A stretch of DNA of 64,000 bases from Bradyrhizobium iriomotense (GCF_018130765.1 NZ_JAFCJZ010000028.1:1-64000); one strand, 5' to 3'. Shown: positions 42,502-51,626, counted from the stretch's first letter. Program-made: numbers and translations. Notes: generated by a model not told the origin, from the sequence alone.

Positions 42502-43932
42502 CTAGAAGCACGATGCCATCGTCCGCACGGCCGCGCTGATCTCACCCTCGCGCCACGCCGCAAAGCCTAGCAGCAGGCCGTGATCGCGCGGCTTGCCGAG
42601 CGCCAGGCTGGACAAGGCTCGCGTCACAACGCCCGCCTCACCTAGCCGCTTGACCGCTGCCTGATCGGCGCGGCCGCGCTTGAGACGCGCGACGAGCTGG
42701 ATGCCGCCTGAGGGCACCTCGGCGGTGAGCACCTCGCCGAGATGGCGCTCCAGCCCATCGACGAGATGATCGCGGCGCGCGTGATAGAGCCGGCGCATCC
42801 GGCGCAGATGCGCGAGGAAATGCCCGTCGCCGATGAACTCGGCGAGCGCCTCCTGGATGTGGCTGGACGCAATCAGCCCGATGTGCCGCTGCGCGATCTC
42901 CAGCGTGCTGACCAGCGCCGGCGGCACGACGAGATAGCCGAGCCGGATATCCGATGTCATCGCCTTCGAGAAGGTGCCGACATAGAACACGCGGCCGTGT
43001 GCATCGAGGCCCTGCAACGCCGGCACCGGCCGGCTGTCGTAGTGGAATTCTCCATCGTAGTCGTCTTCCACGATCCAGGTCTTGCCGGGCATGCTTGCCC
43101 TGAGAAACTCGGTGCGGCGGGCCAGTGACATCAGCCGCCCGGTCGGATGCTGGTGCGATGGCGTCATGAAGATCAGCGTTGGCACCGCCATGCCCGCCAT
43201 TCGCTGCATGCCCTGCTCGTCCAGCCGGATGCCGGTCACGCGCGCGCCAGAGGCTCGGAAGGCAGCGGCGGCGCCGGGATAGCCGGGATCCTCGACCCAG
43301 ACCTCGTCGCCAGGCGTGATGACTGCAACCGCGATCAACGTCAGCGCGGCCTGCGCGCTCGGCAGGATCAGGATCTGCTCCGCCGTGGCGCGAACGCCTC
43401 TGCTGGTCGCGAGGTAATGCGCCAGCGCCTCGCGCAAGCGCGGCCGGTTGACCGGCCCGAGTTCGCGCCTGGCTGCCCCTACGGCGCTGCGGCGCAGGCA
43501 GCGCCCCCAGGTTTCGTTCGGAAACTCTCTTGCGTCGCCATGCCCCGGGCGCAAGGGTTTTAGCGGCGCCAGATAGGACATCGGCCAGTCCGTCTGCTTC
43601 AGCTTCGACGCCCAGGGCGAGAGCCTCGGCTTACCGGAGCGCGGACGCGATGTAGCTGCCCCTGCTGCATCGATCCGCTCAGCGCCGTCGACGGTCACGA
43701 CCGGGCGCCGCCCGTGCGACGCTGCCAAATATCCTTCCGCGGCGAGCTGCTCGAACGCGTAAGTGACGGTGTTGCGGGACACGCCGAGATCGCTCGCGAG
43801 CCGGCGGCTCGACGGCAGCGCACGGCCCCTGCCGAGGCGACCGCTCGCAATCAGGCTTCGGAGCTGACCCGTCAGCTGCGCAGCCAAGCCCTCCTCGTCG
43901 GCGCGTTTCAGGTCGATCAGGCCCGCGATCAT
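42502..43932 (-). CDS. MocR/PdxR-type GntR-aminotransferase transcriptional regulator
   Basis: 476 residues from ATG 43932; the in-frame extension upstream crosses the operator region and is unlikely. An N-terminal GntR winged helix (about 14-75: LRSLIASGRLGRGRALPSSRRLASDLGVSRNTVTYAFEQLAAEGYL) is joined to a fold-type I aminotransferase-like domain. The PLP Lys is in YVGTFSKAMTSDIRLGY and the Asp/Tyr neighbours in VEDPGYPG and EDDYDGEF. Such proteins use PLP or an amino acid as effector. It is divergent from a DMT exporter gene with classic repeat sites between. Confidence 0.94.
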   Translation of the reverse strand: MIAGLIDLKRADEEGLAAQLTGQLRSLIASGRLGRGRALPSSRRLASDLGVSRNTVTYAFEQLAAEGYLAASHGRRPVVTVDGAERIDAAGAATSRPRSGKPRLSPWASKLKQTDWPMSYLAPLKPLRPGHGDAREFPNETWGRCLRRSAVGAARRELGPVNRPRLREALAHYLATSRGVRATAEQILILPSAQAALTLIAVAVITPGDEVWVEDPGYPGAAAAFRASGARVTGIRLDEQGMQRMAGMAVPTLIFMTPSHQHPTGRLMSLARRTEFLRASMPGKTWIVEDDYDGEFHYDSRPVPALQGLDAHGRVFYVGTFSKAMTSDIRLGYLVVPPALVSTLEIAQRHIGLIASSHIQEALAEFIGDGHFLAHLRRMRRLYHARRDHLVDGLERHLGEVLTAEVPSGGIQLVARLKRGRADQAAVKRLGEAGVVTRALSSLALGKPRDHGLLLGFAAWREGEISAAVRTMASCF

Positions 43933-43943
43933 GCCTTCGGTAA

Positions 43944-43988
43944 CTGGCACCTTGTTCTTCTCCAATCTGGCACTTTTTCTGGTGCCAG
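43944..43988. promoter_or_regulatory. MocR-type operator: two direct and one inverted CTGGCAC sites
   Basis: CTGGCACC at 43944-43951 and CTGGCACT at 43967-43974 are direct repeats 23 bases apart. GTGCCAG at 43982-43988 is inverted relative to the second, 8 bases from it. Spacing of about two helical turns is what dimeric MocR proteins bind. It lies between the divergent mocR-like and DMT genes. Confidence 0.75.
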
Positions 43989-44033
43989 CCGAGATGCTAT
44001 CCGCCGCACTGGACTGCTTCAAGGACCTCCGTG

Positions 44034-44948
44034 ATGAACTCCCTGTCCCCCCGCGCCGCCGTCGGCCTGTTCCTCATCATCGTGCTGGCCTGGGGCGTGA
44101 ACTGGTCGGTGACGAAACAGCTCGTCCAGTTCCTTCCGCCACTGTGGACTTCAGCGATCCGGAGCTGGATCGCGCTGGCTGGATTGTTCGTGATCCTCGG
44201 ACTGAGCAAGAATCTGGTGATCCCGGAGCGGCGCGACATTCCCGTGGTCCTGAGCGTGGCGCTGCTGCATATGACGGTGTTCTCGGTCCTGGTTGCGGCC
44301 GGTGTGCGCTTCCTGCCTGCGAGCAAGGCCATCGTGCTCGGCTACACCACGCCGCTCTGGGTCGCAATCGCCGCGCCCTTGCTGGGGAAGGATACGCTGA
44401 CCGCGCCAAAGCTCGCCGGCGCCCTGCTCGGATTGATCGGCCTTGCCGTGATCCTGAACCCGACGTCCATCGACTGGACCAATGCGAATGTCGTGCTCGG
44501 CGCCGGCATGGTGATCCTGGCCGCGATCTCGTGGGCCGCCAACATCATCTATATCCGCGCGCATCGCTGGATCGCGTCGCCGCTCCAGTTGCTGATCTGG
44601 CAGGTGCTGGTCGCGACGATCGTGCTGACAACGTCGGCGGCGGTCACGGATGGCGTACCGCACGTGGAATGGTCGTGGAGGCTCGTCTTGCTGTTTCTAT
44701 ACTCCGGCCTGATCGGGACGGCGCTGGCCTACTGGGCGATGTCGATGGTCAACAAGAGCATCTCGGCCCTGACGACGGCGCTCGGCACCACCGGAACGCC
44801 ACTCGTCGGCATCGCCAGCGCGGCGATCCTGCTCGGCGAGCCGATCGACATGAGTCTTGCCGTCGCGGCCGGGCTGATCGTCACCGGCATTGGTCTTGCC
44901 ACGTTAGGCGACCGGCTGTTGCGCAGTCAGGCCACCGCGAGCGGCTGA
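44034..44948 (+). CDS. DMT superfamily (EamA) transporter
   Basis: 304 residues from ATG 44034 (GTG 44031 is adjacent). Ten hydrophobic segments and two EamA repeats are seen: first VLAWGVNWSVTKQLVQFLPP with VRFLPASKAIVLGYTTPLWVAI, second AAISWAANIIYIRAHRW with STGTP-like TALGTTGTPLVGIASAAILLGEPID. It probably exports an amino acid or related metabolite. Divergence from a MocR regulator with shared operators suggests PLP or amino-acid-linked control. The 3' end overlaps the convergent YeeE gene by 22 bases. Confidence 0.92.
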   Translation: MNSLSPRAAVGLFLIIVLAWGVNWSVTKQLVQFLPPLWTSAIRSWIALAGLFVILGLSKNLVIPERRDIPVVLSVALLHMTVFSVLVAAGVRFLPASKAIVLGYTTPLWVAIAAPLLGKDTLTAPKLAGALLGLIGLAVILNPTSIDWTNANVVLGAGMVILAAISWAANIIYIRAHRWIASPLQLLIWQVLVATIVLTTSAAVTDGVPHVEWSWRLVLLFLYSGLIGTALAYWAMSMVNKSISALTTALGTTGTPLVGIASAAILLGEPIDMSLAVAAGLIVTGIGLATLGDRLLRSQATASG

Positions 44949-45991
44949 ACCCGCAACGCACCGCGCAGACCGGCCGCCGTGCCGAGCAGGATGCCGGCAA
45001 CCGCAATGAGCGAGCCCAGCGCGAGGGTCGAGAGACCAGTGAGCCCCTGCCCGATCGAGCAGCCAAACGCCATCACGCCGCCGATCCCCATCAACGCGGC
45101 ACCGGCGCCTGAGCGCAGCATGTGGCGCGGCGATGAATAGCCTTCGAGCTTGAAGCGGCCGGTAGCGAGTGCGGCGACCAAGCTGCCGGCGAAGACGCCG
45201 GCAACTGTCGCGACGCCGAAGTTGAGCGTCAGTCCGGTCGAGAGCATCGCGTATTGCAGGGCGTCCGCGATCGGCGCGATGAAGGTGAGCGAGGTCACGG
45301 GAATCGGATTGAAGTCGTCGGCGCCGAGATAGCCGGTGACCAACCAGCCGCCGGCGACGAGGAGGCCCACGATGACGCCCGCTGCGATCTGGCCGGGCGA
45401 GCGGCGGAACGCCGGATGCGCGAAAGCGAACAGGATCAGCGCGACGACAATCGTCGCAGCGGCAAGCGCGCGCGAAAGCGTCCCCGCGAGACCGAGCGTC
45501 GCCAGCAAGGACGGCAGCGAATTCGCGTTGAGCGTGGTTTGCGAAGCCTGGACCAGCGCGATGCGCGCCGGCGCGATCAGGCCCTTGAGCGTCATCTGCG
45601 CGGCAATCGCAAGCACAATCACGACGACGAAGGAGCGGAGATTGCCACGCCCGAGCAGCACCAGCGCACGCGAGCCGCAGCCATTCGACAGCACCATGCC
45701 GTAGCCGAACAGCAGGCCGCCAAGGAACAGCACCGGGGCAGAAAAGGTTTGCTGCAGATAGATCGACTTGCCGAGATCGACCGTGCCGCTGCCGGCGAGG
45801 AACTGGCTCGCGGCAATCGCGACCGCGATCGCCAGCGCGTAGGTTCGCACCAGCCGCCCGTCCCCGTCCGCCAGAAAGCCGCGCATGCTGCTCATCAGGC
45901 AAAAGCCGCTGAGCAAACCGACGGCGCCGTAGACGAGACCGATGACGAGGCCGGCGAGGATGACGAGTTGGGCGGAGGCTTCCATCGTCAC
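44927..45991 (-). CDS. YeeE/YedE family sulfur transporter
   Basis: 354 residues, about ten hydrophobic helices. The three Cys motifs that relay thiosulfate in YeeE proteins are present: SGFCLMSSMRG (Cys31), LSNGCGSRALVLLGRG and FGCSIGQGLTG. It starts GTG 45991, overlapping the upstream stop by 4 bases (ATG 45985 is the alternative). No TusA-like (TsuB/YeeD) gene is adjacent. Uptake of thiosulfate or another reduced sulfur compound is inferred from the motifs. Confidence 0.9.
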   Translation of the reverse strand: MTMEASAQLVILAGLVIGLVYGAVGLLSGFCLMSSMRGFLADGDGRLVRTYALAIAVAIAASQFLAGSGTVDLGKSIYLQQTFSAPVLFLGGLLFGYGMVLSNGCGSRALVLLGRGNLRSFVVVIVLAIAAQMTLKGLIAPARIALVQASQTTLNANSLPSLLATLGLAGTLSRALAAATIVVALILFAFAHPAFRRSPGQIAAGVIVGLLVAGGWLVTGYLGADDFNPIPVTSLTFIAPIADALQYAMLSTGLTLNFGVATVAGVFAGSLVAALATGRFKLEGYSSPRHMLRSGAGAALMGIGGVMAFGCSIGQGLTGLSTLALGSLIAVAGILLGTAAGLRGALRVQPLAVA

Positions 45992-46992
45992 GGCTTCAGG
46001 ATCACGCGGTCGCGCGACGAGCCGGCGACGGCAACGTACGCCTCCTTCGCGCGCTCCAGCGGATAGATCGCATTCGCCTTGATCGGGAACGGCTTCAGGT
46101 GCTGGCTCGCAAAGCCCGGCCCGAGGTCGCGCAGCACCGCGCCGGTTGCAGCAGAGGACAGGCCGAGCGTATCGATGCCGACATAAGTGTGCTGCCCCCG
46201 GTAGAATTCGAGGATGTTGAACTGCACGATGCGGTCGATCGCCGCGATCAGGATCTGGCGGCCGCGCAAGGCGAGCGACTTGTGCGCAGCCTGGAAATAG
46301 GGATCGCCGACGGTGTTGAAGACGATGTCGGCGCCCTTGCCGCCCGTCAATTCGCGCACGCGCGCGGCAACGTCGGTGGCGGAGGCGTCGATCACCTCGA
46401 TGGGCGCGTTGGCGTGACCTTCATAAGCTTCCGCCTTGCGCACCACGCCGATAACGCGCGCGCCCTGCCAAGTCGCGATCTGCACTGCAGCCTGGCCGAC
46501 CTTGCCGTTGACGCCGAACACCAGCACCGTCTCGCCGGTCTTCGGCACGCCTGCGCGGCGAAAGCCTTCCATCGCGGTGACGAAGGGCACGCCGATGCCA
46601 GCGGCCTCCTCCCAGGACACGGTCTTGGGCTTCTCCACGACCGCATCGGCCTCGACGACGAGATGGGTTGCGTGGGTCCCGTCGCGGCGGATGCCGAGAT
46701 CGCCGGAGGAGCCGAACACTTCACGCCCCATTGTGCCTGCGGGCCCGCCGATCACCACGCCGGCGTAGTCGCGGCCGGGGGTCCGCGGGAACACGGCATA
46801 GGGCATCAGCCCGGTCGCCGCCTTGACGTCGGAGGGATTGACGGCGGCGGCCTTCACCTCGATCAGGAGATCGTTCGGCCCGCGCGCAAGCGTCTGGCGC
46901 TCGACGCCCGGTGCAAGCGCAGCGGCGTTTTCGGCTTTGGCGTTGAGGCGCACACAGCGCGCTTCGACCGTTTTGGCATCGGCTGGCGACAT
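45988..46992 (-). CDS. Zinc-independent alcohol dehydrogenase / quinone oxidoreductase family protein
   Basis: 334 residues. MDR fold: N-terminal GroES-like part (LLIEVKAAAVNPSDVKAATG, TPGRDYAGVV) and Rossmann motif TVLVFGVNGKVGQAAVQIA, where VNG replaces the usual AGG. No structural-zinc Cys cluster is seen. It is likely an NADPH-dependent quinone or enoyl-type reductase. The assigned ATG abuts the T-run of a hairpin, so the true start may be slightly downstream. Its stop overlaps the YeeE gene's start, suggesting a co-transcribed pair, although no functional link is evident. Confidence 0.85.
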   Translation of the reverse strand: MSPADAKTVEARCVRLNAKAENAAALAPGVERQTLARGPNDLLIEVKAAAVNPSDVKAATGLMPYAVFPRTPGRDYAGVVIGGPAGTMGREVFGSSGDLGIRRDGTHATHLVVEADAVVEKPKTVSWEEAAGIGVPFVTAMEGFRRAGVPKTGETVLVFGVNGKVGQAAVQIATWQGARVIGVVRKAEAYEGHANAPIEVIDASATDVAARVRELTGGKGADIVFNTVGDPYFQAAHKSLALRGRQILIAAIDRIVQFNILEFYRGQHTYVGIDTLGLSSAATGAVLRDLGPGFASQHLKPFPIKANAIYPLERAKEAYVAVAGSSRDRVILKP

Positions 46993-47020
46993 GAAAAGAC
47001 CCGCGTTTTCTCGCGGGCCT
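46992..47020 (-). terminator. Rho-independent terminator after paaK
   Basis: On the minus strand CCCGCG (47012-47017) and CGCGGG (47000-47005) form a stem with an AGAAAA loop, followed by TCTTTTC. It lies 40 bases after the paaK stop and directly before the assigned start of the next gene. Confidence 0.7.
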
Positions 47021-47056
47021 TGTCGCCTTTGGGACCGGTCAAGTCAATCCGTCAAG

Positions 47057-48388
47057 TCAGTCCTTGGGCCGCTTGTCGTAGAGCCGCTTGGCCTTGCCCA
47101 GCGAGCGCTCGAGCGTGGCCGGCGCAACCACCTGGACCCTCGAACTGACGCCGATCGTGTTCTTGATGTGGGTCGCGATCCGGTCGGCATGATCGACGAG
47201 CCCGCGGCCGTCCCAGCTCTCAGGCCGTGCCTCGGCGATGATGGTCAGCTCGTCCATCCGGCCTTCCCGGGTGAGCTCGAGGATGAAATGGCCGCCGCAC
47301 CAGTCGGTCGCGAGCAGCACCTCCTCGATCTGGGTCGGGAACAGATTGACGCCGCGCAGGATGATCATGTCGTCGGAGCGCCCCGTCACCTTCTCCATCC
47401 GTCGCATGCCCGGCCGCGCCGTGCCTGGCAGCAGCCGCGTCAGGTCGCGGGTGCGATAGCGGATCACGGGGAAGGCCTCCTTGGTGAGCGAGGTGAAGAC
47501 CAGCTCGCCCTTCTCGCCATCCGGCAGCACCGCACCCGTCTGGGGATCGATCACTTCGGGGTAGAAATGATCCTCCCAGATGTGCAGGCCATCCTTGGTC
47601 TCGATGCACTCCTGCGCGACGCCGGGACCGATCACCTCGGACAGGCCATAGATGTCGGTCGCATCCATGTCGAAGGCGTCCTCGATCTCGCCGCGCATCG
47701 CGTTGGTCCAGGGCTCGGCGCCGAAGATGCCGACCTTGAGCGAGCACTGCCGCGGGTCGAGCTTCTGGCGCTTGAACTCGTCGAGGATCGCCAGCATGTA
47801 GCTCGGCGTCACCGTGATGATGTCAGGCCGGAAATCGTTGATGAGCTGCACCTGCCGCTCGGTCATGCCGCCGGAGATCGGTACCACCGTGCAGCCGAGT
47901 TTTTCGGCGCCGTAGTGCACCCCTAACCCACCGGTGAAGAGGCCGTAGCCATAGGCATTGTGGATGATCATGCCGGTGCGGCCGCCGGCCGCTCGGATCG
48001 AGCGCGCCATCACCTCGGACCAGGTGTCGATGTCACGCTGGGTGTAGCCGACGACGATCGGCTTGCCCGTCGTACCGGATGAAGCATGCACGCGCACCAG
48101 CTTTTCGCGCGGCACGGCGAACATGTTGAAGGGGTAGTTGTCGCGCAGGTCCGTCTTCACCGTGAACGGAAATTTCGCGAGATCGGAGAGCTCGCGAAAA
48201 TCGGACGGATGCACGCCGGCCTTGTCGAAGGCCTTGCGGTAATGCGCGACGTTGTCGTAGGCGTGCTTCAGCGACCAAGCCAGCCGCTGCTTCTGCAGCG
48301 CCATGATCTCGTCGCGCGAGGCGCGCTCATGCGCGTCCATCTCGGCGCTATAGGTGCTGCCGCCTTCCTTGAGCCTCGTCAGAGCCAT
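47057..48388 (-). CDS. paaK: Phenylacetate-CoA ligase PaaK
   Basis: 443 residues from ATG 48388 (ACGAGG upstream). It has the AMP-binding P-loop motif VRVHASSGTTGKPIVVGYT, the adenylation motifs YGLSEVIGPG and YRTRDLTRLLPG, and the C-terminal lid Lys region LERSLGKAKRLYDKRP. It activates phenylacetate to phenylacetyl-CoA, the first step of the aerobic hybrid pathway. It is last of the paa genes on this strand, 41 bases after paaI, and is followed by a terminator. Confidence 0.96.
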   Translation of the reverse strand: MALTRLKEGGSTYSAEMDAHERASRDEIMALQKQRLAWSLKHAYDNVAHYRKAFDKAGVHPSDFRELSDLAKFPFTVKTDLRDNYPFNMFAVPREKLVRVHASSGTTGKPIVVGYTQRDIDTWSEVMARSIRAAGGRTGMIIHNAYGYGLFTGGLGVHYGAEKLGCTVVPISGGMTERQVQLINDFRPDIITVTPSYMLAILDEFKRQKLDPRQCSLKVGIFGAEPWTNAMRGEIEDAFDMDATDIYGLSEVIGPGVAQECIETKDGLHIWEDHFYPEVIDPQTGAVLPDGEKGELVFTSLTKEAFPVIRYRTRDLTRLLPGTARPGMRRMEKVTGRSDDMIILRGVNLFPTQIEEVLLATDWCGGHFILELTREGRMDELTIIAEARPESWDGRGLVDHADRIATHIKNTIGVSSRVQVVAPATLERSLGKAKRLYDKRPKD

Positions 48389-48429
48389 CCTCGTTTCCCC
48401 ACATTGGTTTGTTCTTTTCTTCTTTTGTC

Positions 48430-48879
48430 TTATTGATCTTGCGCTGGCAGCCACGTGCCAGGAATGACGCGCGAATGCCCGCGGAATTCCGCGATGACGG
48501 CGTCGCCCGCGGTGACACGTACGTCGTAGATGCCGGAACGGCCGCCGCGGGTGATCTCGCGCGCCTTCGCAACGAGTCGGTCGCCGAGCCTGCCCGGCTT
48601 GATGAAGGTGATCTGGCCTTGCGCCGCCACCACGCGCTCATTGTGCGAGTTGCAGGCGAACGCGAAAGCGGAATCGGCGAGCGTGAAGATGAAGCCGCCA
48701 TGGGCGATGCGCTGGCCGTTGACCATGTCCGGCCGCACCGTCATTGCGAGCGTCGCGAAGCCCGGGCCGATCTCGACGATCTCCATGCCGAGACCTTTGG
48801 AGGCATCGTCCTCGGCCCACATCGCCTGAGCGCAGGCGCGGGCGATATCCTCAGGCGACAGGGCGGCTTTGACGTTCAC
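48430..48879 (-). CDS. paaI: Hydroxyphenylacetyl-CoA thioesterase PaaI
   Basis: 149 residues from a GTG at 48879 with GGGAGAA 5 bases upstream; longer in-frame starts lack a site. Hot-dog fold thioesterase with the PaaI motif RIAHGGFIFTLADSAFAFACNSH (helix and catalytic Asp/Asn region). It hydrolyses dead-end CoA esters, rescuing CoA when the phenylacetate ring-opening steps stall. It lies between paaE and paaK in the same direction. Confidence 0.93.
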   Translation of the reverse strand: MNVKAALSPEDIARACAQAMWAEDDASKGLGMEIVEIGPGFATLAMTVRPDMVNGQRIAHGGFIFTLADSAFAFACNSHNERVVAAQGQITFIKPGRLGDRLVAKAREITRGGRSGIYDVRVTAGDAVIAEFRGHSRVIPGTWLPAQDQ

Positions 48880-48980
48880 GCGCTTCTCCCGGCCGATTGT
48901 TTGCACATGATGTTCTGCTGGTTGGCCAAAACTGTCAAATAATGCGACGCATTTGCATTGTCGGAGCCTGATACGCCCGA

Positions 48981-50063
48981 TCAGACATGGTCGTAATCGA
49001 CCACGACCCGCTCCGACGACGGCTTGGCCTGACAGGTCAGGACGAAGCCGGCCTTCAGCTCCCACGGTTCCAGCGAATAATTGATGTCCATCGGCGCCTC
49101 GCCCTCAACCAATTTGGCGCGGCAGGTCGAGCACATGCCGCCCTTGCAGGCGAAGGGCAGATCGACGCCGGCGCGCAGCGCGGCATCGAGGATCGCCTCA
49201 TCCTCTGCGACCGGCACGTCACGACGCTTGCCGTCGATGATCAGTGAGGCGATCGCCTTCGGCGGTGCATCGGGCGCAACGGCCTTCTTCGGCCGCGGCT
49301 TGCCGCCGAATTCGGAGACGAAGCGCTCGACGTGAATGCGTTCATCCGCGATGCCGAGATCGCGGCAGGTCGCCTCGATCTCCTCGCTCATGCCTGATGG
49401 ACCGCAGATGAAGACGTGATCGACGCTTCCCGCCGGCACCAGCGAGCGGAGCAGCACCCTCACCTTCTCGCCGTCGAGCCGACCATGGAGGACCGGGATG
49501 TCCTGCTCCTCGCCGGAGATGACGTGGAAGATCGAGAGGCGATCGATGAAGCGGTCCTTCAGCTCCTCGAGCGCTTCGAGGAACATGATGTTGTCGGTCG
49601 TGCGGTTGCCGTAGAACAGGAAGAAGCGGCTGTCCGGCTCGCGCGCGAGCACGCCCTTCACGATCGACAGGATCGGTGTGATGCCGGAGCCCGCGGCGAA
49701 GCCGACATGAATGCGGCCTGCATCGGCGGGCGGGACCACACCAAAACGCCCGGTCGGCGTCATCACGTCTAGCTCATCGCCGCATTTGAGATCTTCGGCT
49801 GCCCAGCTCGAAAACGCGCCGCCATCGACCTTCTTCACGGCGATGCGGATCTCGCCGTCGTCGGGGCCAGAACAGATGGAATAGGAACGGCGCACCTCCT
49901 CACCATCGAGCGTGGTGCGGAGCGTGAGATACTGGCCGGGCGTGAAGGCGTAGTCGCCAGCGAGATCGCCGGGAATGGCGAAGGTCATCGAGACGGCGTC
50001 GGAGGCCTCGCGGCGGAGGTCGCTGACGGCCAGGCGATGGAAGCGCGGTGCGGCTGCGGACAT
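48981..50063 (-). CDS. paaE: Phenylacetyl-CoA epoxidase reductase subunit PaaE
   Basis: 360 residues from ATG 50063, two bases after the paaD stop (a GTG at 50075 would overlap paaD). The N-terminal ferredoxin-reductase part has the FAD motif RRSYSICSG and NAD motif GSGITPILSIVK. The C-terminal plant-type 2Fe-2S domain has CKGGMCSTCRAKLVEG and a final LTCQAK. It passes electrons from NADPH to the PaaAC di-iron oxygenase. Confidence 0.95.
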   Translation of the reverse strand: MSAAAPRFHRLAVSDLRREASDAVSMTFAIPGDLAGDYAFTPGQYLTLRTTLDGEEVRRSYSICSGPDDGEIRIAVKKVDGGAFSSWAAEDLKCGDELDVMTPTGRFGVVPPADAGRIHVGFAAGSGITPILSIVKGVLAREPDSRFFLFYGNRTTDNIMFLEALEELKDRFIDRLSIFHVISGEEQDIPVLHGRLDGEKVRVLLRSLVPAGSVDHVFICGPSGMSEEIEATCRDLGIADERIHVERFVSEFGGKPRPKKAVAPDAPPKAIASLIIDGKRRDVPVAEDEAILDAALRAGVDLPFACKGGMCSTCRAKLVEGEAPMDINYSLEPWELKAGFVLTCQAKPSSERVVVDYDHV

Positions 50064-50065
50064 GG

Positions 50066-50569
50066 TCAATGACACTTGAAGTAATCAAAGGGTTCGCGGC
50101 AGGTCTTGCAGCGCCAGAGCGCCTTGCAGGAGGTCGAGCCGAATTCGGACAGCAGCTCGGTCTTGTCCGAGCCGCATTGCGGGCATGCCACCGCCTGCTC
50201 GCCGAACAGCGCGCGGCGCGAGCTCGAGGCTTGCGGCGGCGCGATGCCGTAGGCGCGCAGCTTCTCGCGCCCCGCCTCGCTCATCCAGTCCGTGGTCCAG
50301 GCCGGCGACAGCACGGTTCGCACTTTCGGATGACGAAAACCGGCGCGCTCCAGCGCGATCTCGATCTCGAGCGCGATCATGTTCATGGCCGGGCATCCCG
50401 AATAGGTCGGCGTGATCGCGACCTCGACATGATCGCCGTCGAGGACGACATCTCGCAGCACGCCGAGATCGGCAATGCTCAGTACCGGAATCTCGGGATC
50501 GACCACGCTCGCGGCGGCATCCCAAGCGCGCCGGCGCAGCTCGCTGTCGCGGTCCAGCACCGTCACCAT
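50066..50569 (-). CDS. paaD: Phenylacetyl-CoA epoxidase assembly subunit PaaD
   Basis: 167 residues. It begins with a MIP18/DUF59-type domain (VDPEIPVLSIADLGVLRDV, TPTYSGCPAMNMIALEIE) and ends in a zinc- or cluster-binding tail (ACPQCGSDKTELLSEFGSTSCKALWRCKTC). It is thought to help assemble the iron centres of the epoxidase. It overlaps paaC by 7 bases, in the standard paaABCDE order. Confidence 0.95.
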   Translation of the reverse strand: MVTVLDRDSELRRRAWDAAASVVDPEIPVLSIADLGVLRDVVLDGDHVEVAITPTYSGCPAMNMIALEIEIALERAGFRHPKVRTVLSPAWTTDWMSEAGREKLRAYGIAPPQASSSRRALFGEQAVACPQCGSDKTELLSEFGSTSCKALWRCKTCREPFDYFKCH

Positions 50570-51339
50570 GTCAGCCCCGGAAACGTTCGCTGCATCGATT
50601 GCAGCTCCGACAGGAGATGGCCGAGATGCTCGCTATGCCGGCCAGAGCGACCGCCCTGCTGCATCCAGTCGTTCTGCGGCAGCGTGAGCGTTGCTTCACG
50701 GGTGATATCCGAGAGCGTCGTCAGCCAGCGACCACGCAAGGCGCCGGGATCGACGACAATGCCGGCATGGATCAGGGCCCGCTCGCCGTCGTCGACGGCG
50801 AACATCTCGCCGGTGAAGGCCCAGAGGCGATCGATCGCGGCTTGCGCGCGGACATGGCTTTCGTCCGTGCCGTCGCCGAGCCGGATGATCCATTCCGAGG
50901 CGTGGCGCAGATGATAGGCGCTCTCCTTCTCCGACTTGGCGGCAATGGCCGCCAGCGTCGCATCGCGCGAATTCATCATCGCGCGCCAGTAGAGGTCGGC
51001 GAAGGCGGAATAGAAAAACTGCCGCACCAGGGTCTGGGCAAAATCGCCGTTCGGCTGCTCGACCAGAAGCAGATTGCGGTACTGCCGCACGTCGCGGAGA
51101 TAAGCGAGCTTGTCCTCGTCGTTGTCCTTGCCCTCGGCCTGGGCGGCAAAGGTGTAGAGCTCTCGCGCCTGGCCGATGAGGTCGAGCGCGATGTTGGAGA
51201 GGGCCATGTCCTCTTCCAGCATCGGCGCATGCCCGCACCATTCCGACAGCCTGTGACCGAGGATCAGCGCATCGTCGGCGCGGCGCAGCGCGTAGAGCAC
51301 CAGCGGCGTTTCGGAGACCTGGATGTTGGCGACCGCCAT
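50563..51339 (-). CDS. paaC: Phenylacetyl-CoA epoxidase structural subunit PaaC
   Basis: 258 residues from ATG 51339, which shares bases with the paaB stop (TGATG); a GTG 3 bases upstream is the alternative. It is an all-helical ferritin-like protein with ALRRADDALILGHRLSEWCGHAPMLEEDMALSNIALDLIGQARELY and SEKESAYHLRHASEWIIRLGDGTDES. PaaC is the inactive partner that scaffolds PaaA in the heterodimer. Confidence 0.95.
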   Translation of the reverse strand: MAVANIQVSETPLVLYALRRADDALILGHRLSEWCGHAPMLEEDMALSNIALDLIGQARELYTFAAQAEGKDNDEDKLAYLRDVRQYRNLLLVEQPNGDFAQTLVRQFFYSAFADLYWRAMMNSRDATLAAIAAKSEKESAYHLRHASEWIIRLGDGTDESHVRAQAAIDRLWAFTGEMFAVDDGERALIHAGIVVDPGALRGRWLTTLSDITREATLTLPQNDWMQQGGRSGRHSEHLGHLLSELQSMQRTFPGLTW

Positions 51340-51626
51340 CACATGTGCCCCACTTCTTCCGGCACCTCATAAAACGTCGGATGCCGGTAGATCTTCGACT
51401 CCGCCGGCTCGAACATCATGCCCTTCTCGGCGGGATCGCTCGCGGTGATCGCGGTGGACGGAACGACCCAGATCGACAGGCCCTCGCCGCGCCGGGTGTA
51501 GATGTCGCGGGCAGCCTGCAGCGCCATCGTCGCGTCGTTCGCATGCAGCGATCCCACATGCTTGTGCGCGAGCCCGTTGCGGCTGCGAATGAAGACTTCC
51601 CACAGCGGCGTGTTCGGCGTGGCCAT
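51339..51626 (-). CDS. paaB: Phenylacetyl-CoA epoxidase subunit PaaB
   Basis: 95 residues from ATG 51626. The small PaaB motif set is complete: PLWEVFIRSRNGLAHKHVGSLHA, ALQAARDIYTRRGEG and SIWVVPSTAI. It bridges PaaAC units in the multicomponent oxygenase. It lies 10 bases after paaA. The in-frame upstream extension falls inside paaA antisense-free overlap and lacks a ribosome-binding site, so it was not used. Confidence 0.95.
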   Translation of the reverse strand: MATPNTPLWEVFIRSRNGLAHKHVGSLHANDATMALQAARDIYTRRGEGLSIWVVPSTAITASDPAEKGMMFEPAESKIYRHPTFYEVPEEVGHM

